A stretch of 64,000 nt of DNA, from assembly GCF_000002985.6 (NCBI RefSeq), contig NC_003281.10:558001-622000 (forward strand), written 5' to 3'. How positions within the stretch are numbered: the first letter of the stretch is position 1; each line of letters begins with the position of its first letter. This stretch comes from Caenorhabditis elegans. Its lineage: Eukaryota; Nematoda; Chromadorea; Rhabditida; Rhabditidae. The notes under the pieces are model-generated. The model was not told where the DNA came from and made no database searches. It was given only the letters and a program-made list of their open reading frames with translations. Positions 25,801-36,200 of this stretch are shown piece by piece. The translations under genes were made by a program, and so were the position numbers.

Positions 25801-28800
25801 GAAACTTGTCGGCCCCTCGGCCATGGCCTAGAAACCACTTTTCCTCGTCCCTCGTGAGGAAAAAGTTGCAGTGATCTACAGCACAAACTCACCATAAATG
25901 CAGCCTCAACACATTTTCGCTCATCTTGTGTTAACCCCGAATGATGATAGGCCACTCCTGACAGAATACACTGTTTCAGCACAGCATCCATCCGTTCATC
26001 ATCGTTATCCGACAAGTAGGACTGCAGAAATGCATCACTTTCAGCTCTTTTAGCTTGTCGAATATGTCTGAAAATTAATTTATGATTAGAAAATAAATCC
26101 ACACGTGGCACCCTACGCTGGAAGAGTTTTCGCAATTAAAACAGCCACATTCTCACAATTCTTCTTGTTCGGACAGAAAATTACGGCCGAATTTTTGGGA
26201 ATGAGCTTGGCGAGCAGCTGGCAAATTCCATCTGGATCAGTTGATTTTAGATTCTGAAGAAAATTTATTCAATTTTTGAAATTTCTATAATTGTCCGCTT
26301 ACATTTGTAGGGAGATCCCCAGCGGGGTTCAGATCTCCGTTTTCAGAAACTTGGTGCATCGTTTGCCCGATTTTTACGAATTCCGTGAGTTCTACCTGTA
26401 AAACATAATTTTTAGGAAAATTGGATTTTTCTGGATTTTTTCACGAATTTTTTTCGAATTTTCACGAAAATTCTAAATTTTCAAGAAACTTACCGGTCGG
26501 AAATTGGTGCTATACACAAAAGCTCTCAACGCGAATTTCAGGTCATCAATATTCGGCAAAGTAGCTGACATTCCCACTATTTGGCCGGTGCCTTTGTACA
26601 GAAATTTCGCCAGTAACTGTTCTAAAATTGCGCCTCTTCCACCATCTCCAATCATATGTAACTCATCCACAACGACCATTCCAACTCGATCCAGTTGTCC
26701 TTGAGTAATGAGAGAATTTATGAGCATATTGGCTTTTTCAATGGTTGCCACGTAGACTGATACTCGTTTTCGACGTTTTATCGGCGGAAATCTTCCTTTA
26801 TTCGATGCATATTCTTCGATATTTATGCCAAATGCGTCTTCGAATGGAGCCAACGCTGATATCTGGAAATATACGTATTTAGCAGACCCAACTTCGGTCT
26901 GCTAATTATTTAGCATACCCAACTTCGGTCTGCTAATTATTTAGCATACCGAACTTCGGTCTGCTAATTATTTAGCATACCCAACTTCGGTCTGCTAATT
27001 ATTTAGCATACCGAACTTCGGTCTGCTAATTATTTAGCATACCCAACTTCGGTCTGCTAATTATTTAGCATACCCAACTTCGGTCTGCTAATTATTTAGC
27101 ATACCGAACTTCGGTCTGCTAATTATTTAGCATACCGAACTTCGGTCTGCTAATTATTTAGCATACCCAACTTCGGTCTGCTAATTATTTAGCATACCGA
27201 ACTTCGGTCTGCTAATTATTTAGCATACCCAACTTTGGTCTGCTAATTATTTAGCAGGCCCATCACTAAAAAGGTGTCTAAAATAGCTCGAAATCGCTAG
27301 AAACCTTCAATTTTCAAGCATTTTCATGGTATACCTTTTCCTGAACTATAGCTACATATGGGAGCACTAAAATAGCGTTTCTCTTCCGAACAATAGCTTC
27401 TCGTAGCATCAAAACTTCAGCAATTAGCGTTTTTCCAGCTCCGGTAGGCAGGGAAAGAATACAGTTTTCTCCATCGAGTAGTCGTTTGTCGGAGAGACAT
27501 TCTTGTTGCCAATCTGCAAAAAATTTGTGAAAGTTCAAAATTTTTTTTCCAACATTTAATAATTGTTACCGTAAAATTTATCCAATTTTTTGATCTTTCT
27601 GTACATTTCCATATCACGTTCTGGTAGGCATTTTGATGGATCCAGCGTCAGTGTTTCAGGCCTTTTTTCTGGTGCTGGAGCACATTTTGACATCAAAACT
27701 TGCTCATTTCGAAATGATAATCCAAATGGATCATCGTCATTTTCACTTTCATTATTCAAATATGCAGCTGTCCGAAATCCATCGGCCAATTTGCTCAAAG
27801 AACTCCGTTTAAGCACAGGCGGCCCTATTTTCTGTTGTATCGGGGTCACCGTGGATTCCTCAAGTGCCCGTTTTCTCGCAGGTGGTGATGTAACGGAGAC
27901 GGGCGGCGGCTCATTTTCAGTCGATGATGATGGGGATTGTGGTGATGTGGATTTTAGTGGACATACGTATTCTCGAGATGTTCGAGGCGTTCGTAATCGT
28001 GCTGGAAATTTGAAAATTTTAATTATCTCTTAAAAAATCGTCGAATTAAAAAAAATATATTATTGAAGAGTTTTGATAAGTTCAACGCATCAGTAAGAAC
28101 TTTAACTCTTAAACTCTTTTTTTAAAATTTATTTGGAATGAAGAAATTTCAAAGCAAATGCATTTCGGGATTTTATTCGATTTTTTTTTTAATTTTCAAA
28201 AGTGTTTTTTCTCAGTTTTCTGAATTTATTTGGAATTTTTTGAGTTAACTATTTTTTTACTTAATTTCTAATTTTTTTTCAATTTTTCCGGATTTTTTCG
28301 CTGTTTCCGGAGTTTCCAAAAATTTCAGGATGTTTTCCGGAATTTTTTTGAATTTTCTGAATTTTTTTCAGTAATCTGAACTTATTCGGAAGTTTTTGAG
28401 TTTAGTTTTTTTTTTACTTTTCAAAATTTTTTATTTCAACTATTTAGGATTTTTAAAAACGATTTTCTTGATTTTTGGATTTTCAAAGGAAGTACATTTC
28501 GGGATTTTCTTCGAATTTTTTCGATTTTTTTTTTAATTTTCAGAAGTGTTTTTTTTTTCAGTTTTCTGAATTTGTTCGGAATTTTTGAGTTAATTTTTTT
28601 AATTTTCCGGATTTTTCGCTGTTTCCGGGTTTACAAAAATTTCTGAAATTTTTCCGGAATTTTTTTTTGAATTTTCTGAAGTTTTTTTTCAGTTATTTGA
28701 ATTTATTCGGAATTTTTTGAGTTTACCAATTTTTTTTTAATTTCTAAAAATTGTTTTCAATTTTCCCGGATTTTTCGTTGTTTCCTGAGTTTCCAAAAAT

Positions 28801-29097
28801 TGCTGAAATTTTTCCGGAATTTTTTTTTGAATTTTTCTGAATTTATTAAACATCTCATTTTATTTTTGAAATTTTCTCAAATTTTACGGATTTTTTCGCT
28901 GTTTTCAGAGGTTCTAAAATATTCTGAACTTTTTCAATTTTCTGGGTTTTTTTTTCAAACTTTCCAAAATGTTTTGGTTTCTTCTTGAAATCCACGTTGC
29001 CTTTCCATACAAAAAACCTACAAAATTTTGGAATAGGCGAAAACGGATCTTCCTCTATTTCTGCAGATTTGCACCTTCGTATCGGTGTACGGTTCAT
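19847..29097 (-). CDS. helq-1: HELQ-type DNA repair helicase
   Basis: Twelve exons join in phase to 923 aa: 29022-29097, 27570-28001, 27335-27513, 26494-26862, 26303-26395, 26117-26253, 25893-26067, 22519-22993, 21653-21888, 21327-21593, 20065-20226 and 19847-20017. Residues 1-165 are a disordered Ser/Pro-rich tail. The Ski2/Hel308 core follows: Walker A PTGAGKT (192-198), DELH (295-298), SAT (328-330) and QMAGRAGR (530-537). Next come a winged-helix/ratchet region and a C-terminal helix-hairpin-helix (VDGIKKARAAILFKAG, about 845-860). There is no polymerase domain, which separates it from POLQ. Known role of the family: 3'-5' unwinding at forks, crosslink repair and removal of RAD-51 from double-strand DNA in worms. 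The start is fixed by a TTTTCAG acceptor 8 nt upstream. Four introns or flanks carry 31-bp hairpin minisatellites. Confidence 0.95.
20305..21195. repeat. 31-bp hairpin minisatellite, array 1 (helq-1 intron)
   Basis: About 28 degenerate units of GGTCTGCTAAATATTTAGCA plus GACCCAAGTAT, alternating with variants CATACCCAT and TTTTCCCATT. Most units carry a near-perfect 24-bp palindrome separated by about 7 bp. Fills most of the intron between exons 10 and 11. Confidence 0.95.
23033..23645. repeat. 31-bp hairpin minisatellite, array 2 (helq-1 intron)
   Basis: About 20 units, more homogeneous than array 1, chiefly TTAGCAGACCCAAGTATGGT and CTGCTAA with AATATT or TTA loop centres. Higher-order repetition is visible: a block of several units around 23281-23400 recurs about 180 bp later. 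Confidence 0.95.
23646..25075. repeat. T-rich low-complexity intron with a roughly 400-bp diverged duplication
   Basis: Poly-T/A-rich. CCTAATCCATAAT..CAGTTTCTA(T/C)ATAAAATTTGCC occurs at 24069 and 24493. CGTTTTTTTTCCGGCAAT followed by TAGGAGTTTATG occurs at about 24374 and 24770. Period about 395-425 bp. No coding content. Confidence 0.6.
25086..25874. mobile_element. 789-bp palindromic DNA element with 8-bp target duplication (family D, copy 1)
   Basis: The ends are CACTGCAACTTTTTCCTC and its inverse. The direct duplication ATCTACAG flanks both sides (25078-25085, 25875-25882). The arms of about 380 bp share GGCCATGGCC and TTTTCAGCGGTCTC. A second copy is at 34274-35055. An 8-bp duplication is typical of hAT or P-type elements, but the terminus does not clearly match either. 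Open frames in it are not genes. Confidence 0.8.
26878..27262. repeat. 31-bp hairpin minisatellite, array 3 (helq-1 intron)
   Basis: About 12 very homogeneous units of AGCATACC(C/G)AACTTCGGTC + TGCTAATTATTT. Unlike arrays 1 and 2, one arm is changed (AGCATACC instead of AGCAGACC), so the hairpin is imperfect. Fills the intron between exons 3 and 4. Confidence 0.95.
28020..28990. repeat. T-rich intron 1 of helq-1 with degenerate repeat units
   Basis: The phrase GGATTTTT(T)CGCTGTTTCC followed by (G)GAGTTTCCAAAAATT recurs near 28292, 28610, 28768 and 28886, separated by AATTTTTTTGAATTTTCTGA. It looks like an old tandem array with a period near 160 bp. Confidence 0.5.
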
Positions 29098-29115
29098 GGG
29101 AAACCCTGAAAAGAT
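29098..29115 (-). promoter_or_regulatory. trans-splice/cis-splice acceptor just before helq-1 ATG
   Basis: Minus strand ATCTTTTCAG, then an 8-nt leader GGTTTCCC and the ATG. A perfect UUUUCAG consensus so near the ATG is typical of trans-splicing. Confidence 0.7.
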
Positions 29116-29990
29116 ACGTGGAAATTCTGAAAATCTGGAATAAATTCAAATATAGGTTAAACACGCAAAAACGAACAATTAGTAGTTAAAAATTTAGAAT
29201 AAAAAATTTAAATAAAAAGCTCATGGTGGATTTATCGGAATCATAATTGGGCTGGGGGCACAAAGAAACTCATAGAATATATATATATACAAGACAATTC
29301 GAAAAAAAATTCAAAAAAAAATTCGAAATTTTTTGAAAAACACAAAAATATGCGAATTATGGGAGAATAAACTTGGCTTTTTGGATAAAAAACTCGTAAC
29401 CGGCTAAGTAGAAAGTTGGGATAAAATTGTGCATTTTTAGAGATAAAATTGCACGAAAAGTCATGTTGGAACCGGTTTTTAATTGACATTTAGGGTATAA
29501 TTCGTCAGAAATAATAGGATGGAAAATGCATTTTTGAAGTTTCAAGCGAAATTTTGCTGAGAAAATTTGTGGGAGAAAGGCAGAGGGGACGGGAAAATAT
29601 TTTCAGGTAAAGAACAAAAATGACTATTTTTTGGGGGGATTTAATAGAAATGAAGCAAGTGAAGTCGGAGAATCGTGTGAAATCGATGGAGTTATTAACA
29701 GACTTCGAGCCATTCGACGAGTTGAATTTGGGCGGAAAATTGCTGAAATATTGAGGTTTTCATAGAAATTATTCAATTATTTAAGTCATTTGAGTGTCAA
29801 TTTTCGTTCACGTTTGGATTTCTCATCTTTTCAGAAAAACGTTGAAATTGTTGTATCAATTTTTGGTATATTCTCTATTAATTTTATTTTTAAAAAAATT
29901 AAATCAGCAGTAAATCTTCTTATTTTATTTTTATTTATTTACCTAAAAGTTTTGTTCAATTAAAAATAATATTTAAAAAAAAAAGACCCA
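29116..29990. other. spacer upstream of helq-1
   Basis: No exon is supported here. Minus-strand AATAAA occurs near 29930-29945 and could end the upstream gene. The remainder is AT-rich, with a short TATATATATA run at about 29278. Confidence 0.45.
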
Positions 29991-30174
29991 TGGGTATGCT
30001 AAATAATTAGCAGACCAAAGTTGGGTATGCTAAATAATTAGCAGACCAAAGTTGGGTATGCTAAATAATTAGCAGACCAAAGTTGGGTATGCTAAATAAT
30101 TAGCAGACCAAAGTTGGGTATGCTAAATAATTAGCAGACCAAAGTTGGGTATGCTAAATAATTAGCAGACCCAT
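29987..30174. repeat. 31-bp hairpin minisatellite, array 4 (opposite orientation)
   Basis: Six almost identical units of AGCAGACCAAAGTTGGGTAT + GCTAAATAATT. This is the reverse complement of the array 3 unit, placed between helq-1 and the last exon of the upstream gene. Confidence 0.95.
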
Positions 30175-30266
30175 GAGCATGAAAATTGGCACTTTTTTCG
30201 CTAAAATCTTCAATTTTCCATCAAATTTCTCTTAAAAATTCACCTTTTTCACCATCCTCAGACGTT

Positions 30267-33200
30267 TCAGAAGCACTCGTCGGCGTTGTCAAAATGCCGG
30301 GCGGTTCCATTTGTAGATGTGGAAGACTCTGGCTTCGATGTCGCAAGACGCACGGCGGCGGCCACGGAATGTCTGAAAATTTGTAGAATTTTGGTGGATT
30401 TTATTAGAAAAGAGGAGCGTAAAAAATGGGCAAATACTGAAATACTACCTTGTGTTAATACTACTTTTGCTTGAATACTACTATTGCTAGAATACTACCT
30501 TTGCTAGAATACTACCAAATTGCTAGAATACTACTATTGCTAGAATACTGCCATTGCTAAAATACTACTTTTGTTGCTTAAATACTACCTTTTCAGAAAA
30601 TTTTATAATTTTATTCATTTTTTCATTGGAATTCTTATTAAGTACTATTTCTGGTCAGATATTTTGAATAAGAAATAATTCACACAGCATTTTGTATTGT
30701 GTTAAGCACTAAAAGTGGCTTGAACGGTTTTATTTTGGGATCCAATAGGAGAGTATTAATTTGTAGTGAAATAGGTTTAAATTAAGCTGTGGACCGTTCT
30801 CACAAAAATACTCCGATTTCAAAAATTGCCAATTTGTGATTGAAATGGTTGTAAAACAACAATAAACTAATTGCAGAATTCAAATATTTCTTCCCAGAGT
30901 GAGGTTGTAAATACCCACACTTGTTCATAGTTTTACGACTACATATCGTCTCCTTTTTGTTTTGATGACACACAGTTATGGCTAACTGATTCAAACATAT
31001 AGCTACTAAAGTATTTCACTTTCAAACACTATATCTACAAGCAAACATATTTGCTTATCAATATCAGCCATATTGGACACCTTAAAAACAAACTCTCATG
31101 ATGGCTGAAGAAAAACTTTTTTTTTTGAATTTTTCAAGTTTTTTTTTAAGTTTAGGTATTAATTTGCTCTGATTTATCAAGATATTAAACAGCTATTTGA
31201 TTTTTTCATACAATCTGGTTTGTCGCCTATTGATGGCGCTCTGTTCATAATCCCAAAAAAAACTTACAATTAGAAAAGTTATTTTCAACTTTGAACGGTG
31301 TTTACTCAAGAAACTTAAAAGTTAGAAAAAATTAAATATTGCAATACTGATAAACACACTACGAGCTACATTTCTGGTGTTAACCATTTTCCTGTATCTC
31401 TTCTGGTTTCTGAGCTACGTTGTGTTTATATACTCAGACGCTGTTAAAATTTCATTTCATACTATTCCAAACTCTAGCCTGTAGCTCAAATTTCAGTTGT
31501 CTAATAAAAATTCTGTCAACTGACAAAACATTTGTCGCACTATTTGGCACATTTGGTTTACTGCGAATAATGTCAAATGGTGTATTCTTGCAGACTTATG
31601 TTCAATTTGAGACAAAAACAACATAAATTGTAAAATTTCACTCTTTCAGGTTTCTTCACGGATACACAATGCGGATACGTAGAGAGAAGTTTTAATTGAT
31701 TAAGAAATAAAATTATTTTCATATAAGTTTTTAATTGTTTCTTTAAAATTATGCTCACCATTTTTTCGCAAACTCATCTTGTGTAATTGAGCATACATAA
31801 TTATGTAAGAATACACAATTTTGCATTACTCACATTAGAAAAATGTTCAAAATTAAAAACCAGATGTTTTGTCAGTTGACTGTTTTTTGATTAGACAACT
31901 GAACTTTGAATTACAGGCCAGAATGTGTAATAGCATGATGTGAAATTTTAACAGTGTCTGAGTGCATAAACACAACGTAACTCAGCAACCGAAAGAGATA
32001 CAGGAAAATGGTTAACTGAAGAAATGAATGTAGCTTTTAACACGTTTATTAATTTTGTAATGTTTTATTTCTTCTACTTTTTAAGTTTCTTAAATGAGCG
32101 CCGTTCAAATTTAAAAATAACTTTTCCTAGCCTTTTTTGAGATTGAGCATCATCAACATGCGACAACAAGAATGTATGAAAATATCAAATAGTTGTTTAA
32201 TGTCTTGATACATCAGAGCAAATTAATACCTAAACTTTAAAAAAAACTTGAAAAATTCAAAAAAAAAGTTTCTTAAGCCATCGTGAGAGTTTGAAGATGG
32301 GATATGTTTTTAAGGTGTCCAATATGGCTGATATTGATAAGAAAAAATATTTTTGCTTGTAGATATAGTGTTTGAAAGTGAAATACTTTAGTAGCTATAT
32401 GTTTGAATCAGTTAGCCATAACTGTGTGTCATCAAAACAAAAAGGAGACGATATGTAGTCGTAAAACTATGAACAAGTGTGGGTGTTTACAACCTCACTC
32501 TGGGAAGAAATATTTGAATTCTGCAATTAGTTTATTGTTGTTTTACAACCATTTCAATCACAAATAGCTAACAACTAAAAGCGGAGTTACTTTTTGAGAA
32601 CGGTCCACAGCTTAATTTAAATCAATTTCACTACAAATGAATACTCTCGAATTTGATCCCAAAATAAAACCGATCAAGCCACTTCTACAATACAAAATGC
32701 TGTGTGAATTATTTCTTATTCAAAATATCTGACCAGAAATAGTACTTAATAAGAATTCCAATGAAAAAATGAATAAAATTAAAAAATTTTCTGAAAAGGT
32801 AGTATTTAAGCAACAAAAGTAGTATTTTAGCAATTGCAGTATTCTAGCAATAGTAGTATTCTAGCAATTTGGTAGTATTCTAGCAAAGGTAGTATTCTAG
32901 CAATAGTAGTATTCAAGCAAAAGTAGTATTAACACAAGGTAGTATTTCAGTATTTGCCTAAAAAATGTCTGAAAATGTGATTTTTCGTGTGATAAGCAGA
33001 AAAATTGTGGTAAAAAATAAATAGTGAAATTGCGTGAAAATGTCACTCTGAATTGATGTATACCTGTCTGAATTCCAATGGATCTAAAATATTTGTATTT
33101 AATGCCTTTTTGGAAAATTCTATATTTTTTTGAATTTTTTTTTTCGAGTTGCTGAATATTTCGATTTTTTAAATTTTCCAAAATTCTTTCCAACTTTATA

Positions 33201-36200
33201 TAAATTTCTGAATTTTACGTTAATTTTCTTGAAAAAAAAAACTTTTTTTTTTAATTTTCAGGAAGTTTCTAGATTTTTTCTCATTTTCCTGAAAGAGTTC
33301 CGAGTTGTCTTATGATAATGTCTAAAATTTTATCAGAATTTCTGTAATTCATCTCGAATTTGGTCCGAAATTTCCAAAAAAAACATACACTCTTTTCGGT
33401 AGATTCGATCCACGTGGTGTTGGGAGACGCGATCGGGGAGTCGGAATTCTAGAAGCTGTCGGAGTTCCCATTTTGCTCAACGCATGAGCTCCGTCAATCG
33501 ATTTACTGGAACAAATCGATCCGAGCGATGAGTGTACCGATGTGGATTGTCGATTATTCGCGTCTTGATCACTTTGCCACGACATTTTTCGTTCCGTAGA
33601 TTGATCGTTGAGGGCGGCTCGGCGGAGAGCTGAAAGTTAATCGATTTTTATGAGATTTATGACTAATTTTCAAATTCTGACAAAAATGATAGAAATTGAA
33701 GAAAAAAAAATTGTCGAAACATGTTTGATTGTGCTATAAACCAAATTTCCTTGAATCGCAAAAAAAACAATTTTTGAACTTTCCAAATTTCAACAAAATA
33801 TGATTTTTTAAACATTCTAAATAGTTTCAAATTGTTTTTTTTTAATTTTCCAATTTCTAATTAAATAGCAACTTTATCAATTTCTTTTGGCTTAGTTTCA
33901 ATTTTTTCACAATTTTACATTTCTTCAGCCCCCAAATTGAAATTTTAGCCATTTTCTTCTCTTACCATCTTCTTGTTGTTGAATCAGATCCTGTAGTCCC
34001 TCGAGATTCGATGCCGTCATTGTCCCATTGACACCCGAACGAGCGCCAATTGACGATGCGACTGAAGCCGGTCGAGACGGGGTTAATGGATTGATGGTGA
34101 CGACTGGAGGAGATGACTTTTGGAGGGTTGGGTTCATGTCTGGCTGAAAATGTTTTTGAGTTAGAGGGAAAATGGAGGATTTTTAGGTTTTTTTTTTGAT
34201 TTCGTCAAAAATAAACAAATAATTTTTTTAATTCAAAAAAAAAATTTTGCAACACATTTTTGAAAAATATATACACTGCAACTTTTTCCTCGCGAGGGAC
34301 GAGGCAAAAAGGTTTCTAGGCCATGGCCGAGGTGCCGACAAATTTCAGCGGCCATTTATGTTGCTTTGTTTTCCACCTGTTTTCTTCTGTTTTGCACCAA
34401 ATTTTCCCGTTTTTTCTTATTAAAATTAATAAATAAATATTTTTTGCAGATGCTAAAACAATTTCCAAGTGAAAAAAGTCTGTATTGAGTCGGTAAGTAG
34501 CGGTGAAAGTGGTCAATGTAATATGATGGAGTACGGGAATACAAAACCTAAACTTTTTCTGAAACATGATAAACATGCTGCTTAGATGCTGAAGCTACCT
34601 GATTTGCATACCGAGACCGCTGAAAAAGTTTTGAGGTTTTCAAAATTCAACTTTTTTGGTGAAAAAGTAGAGATTTTCGCACAAAATGTTGAATTTTAAA
34701 AATCTCAAAACTTTTTCAGCGGTCTCGTTATGAAAATAAGGTAGTTTCAGCACCTAAGCAGCATATGTATCATGTTTGGAAAAAAGTTTAGGTTTAGTAT
34801 TCCCGTAATCCATCATTTTAGATTGACCACTTTCACCGCTACTTGCCGATTGAATACATAATTTTTTCATCTGAAATTATATTAGCATTAGCAAAAAATA
34901 TTTATTTATCAGTTTTAATAAGAAAAAACGGGAAAAATCGGTGAAAAACACAAGAAAACAAAGCAAGTACAAAATGTCGTTAAATGCGGTGTATTGTGTG
35001 CGAACACCGATTTTTCGCATTTTTTCTCCGCCCCCGTTTGAAAAAAGTTGCAGTGATATAGCTAGATACTTGGGTTATTTGGTCAAATTTCAATTTTTTG
35101 AATTAAATGCTCAATTCTGAAACAAAAGGTAATTCATATTATTAATATTTAGCAGACCCAAGAGAAAATATTTAGCAGATCCAAGGGTATGCTAAATAAT
35201 TAGCAGACCCATGGGTATGGTAATTATTCAGCGAAGGCAGATTTTAGTTTTCGGTTAGAAAAATGTGAGAATATATAGTTTTAAATTTAAAATTTCACCG
35301 TTTTTTTTTAAATTCTTTTATAAAAATTAACTCTCAAACGCAAAATCCCAAGCAAAATTAAGAAAAGTACCATTCTAACGCCGGAAAACGCGCGTCGGTT
35401 AGTCTGATTAGCTGTAACACTCGATTTGGACATTGTGGAGTTCTGCACAGACGGACGTGGCACCGAGTTGACATTATGAACACGAAGGACACTTCGTGTA
35501 GTTCGAGAGGACAATGGGGTAGTAGTCGTGGACAATATCGGATTCGTATTCCCATTGTTAGGTGGTGTTAGCTTTTGAAGACGCGCCAGCGTACTCTGGA
35601 ATTATTATTAAAGGGGTAAACACAAATTTAGGAAGAAAAATCAGAAAAAAAAATCCCCGGGGTTGGTTAGAGGTTGATAAACCAGAAAATCACAGGTTAG
35701 ACACAAATTAATGTTAATATTCACACTTATTTGGGGGTCTGCTAAATATTTTAAATATTTTAAATATTTAGCAGACCCAATTTTCGAATATTCTTGTAAA
35801 AATCGAGGTTTTCCACAGAATTTTCAGATGATTTTTTGTTTTTCAGTTAGAAAATCTTTTAAATCAACTATTTTTACTGCAAAAAGTGATTTTTAACAAA
35901 TTGGATATGCTAAATATTAGCCTTACCGAATGTTTCACATTAAACGTCGCACTTCCATTCGTATTCCTCAAAAATTGCTCATTGGTCGGCCGGGGGCTCA
36001 CAGAAGTGCTCCTTCCCGTTCTAAATGAGTCATTTGCTGCTGGTCCGTCTGTCGTTGTTGTCTCTTCTTCGACTCGTACAAGGGATTGGGTCATTGCGGC
36101 CATATTTCGATTCAGGGAGAGTCCTAAAACATTATTTTATGGGTGGATGGGAGCATAAAATGATGAATGACGTCTTCATAATCGAGGCAAGCACAAAAAT

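Noticed and set aside
19847..29097. POLQ (polymerase theta) identity for the helicase
   Set aside because: The protein ends after the helix-hairpin-helix with no DNA polymerase A domain, and the 923-aa length fits HELQ.
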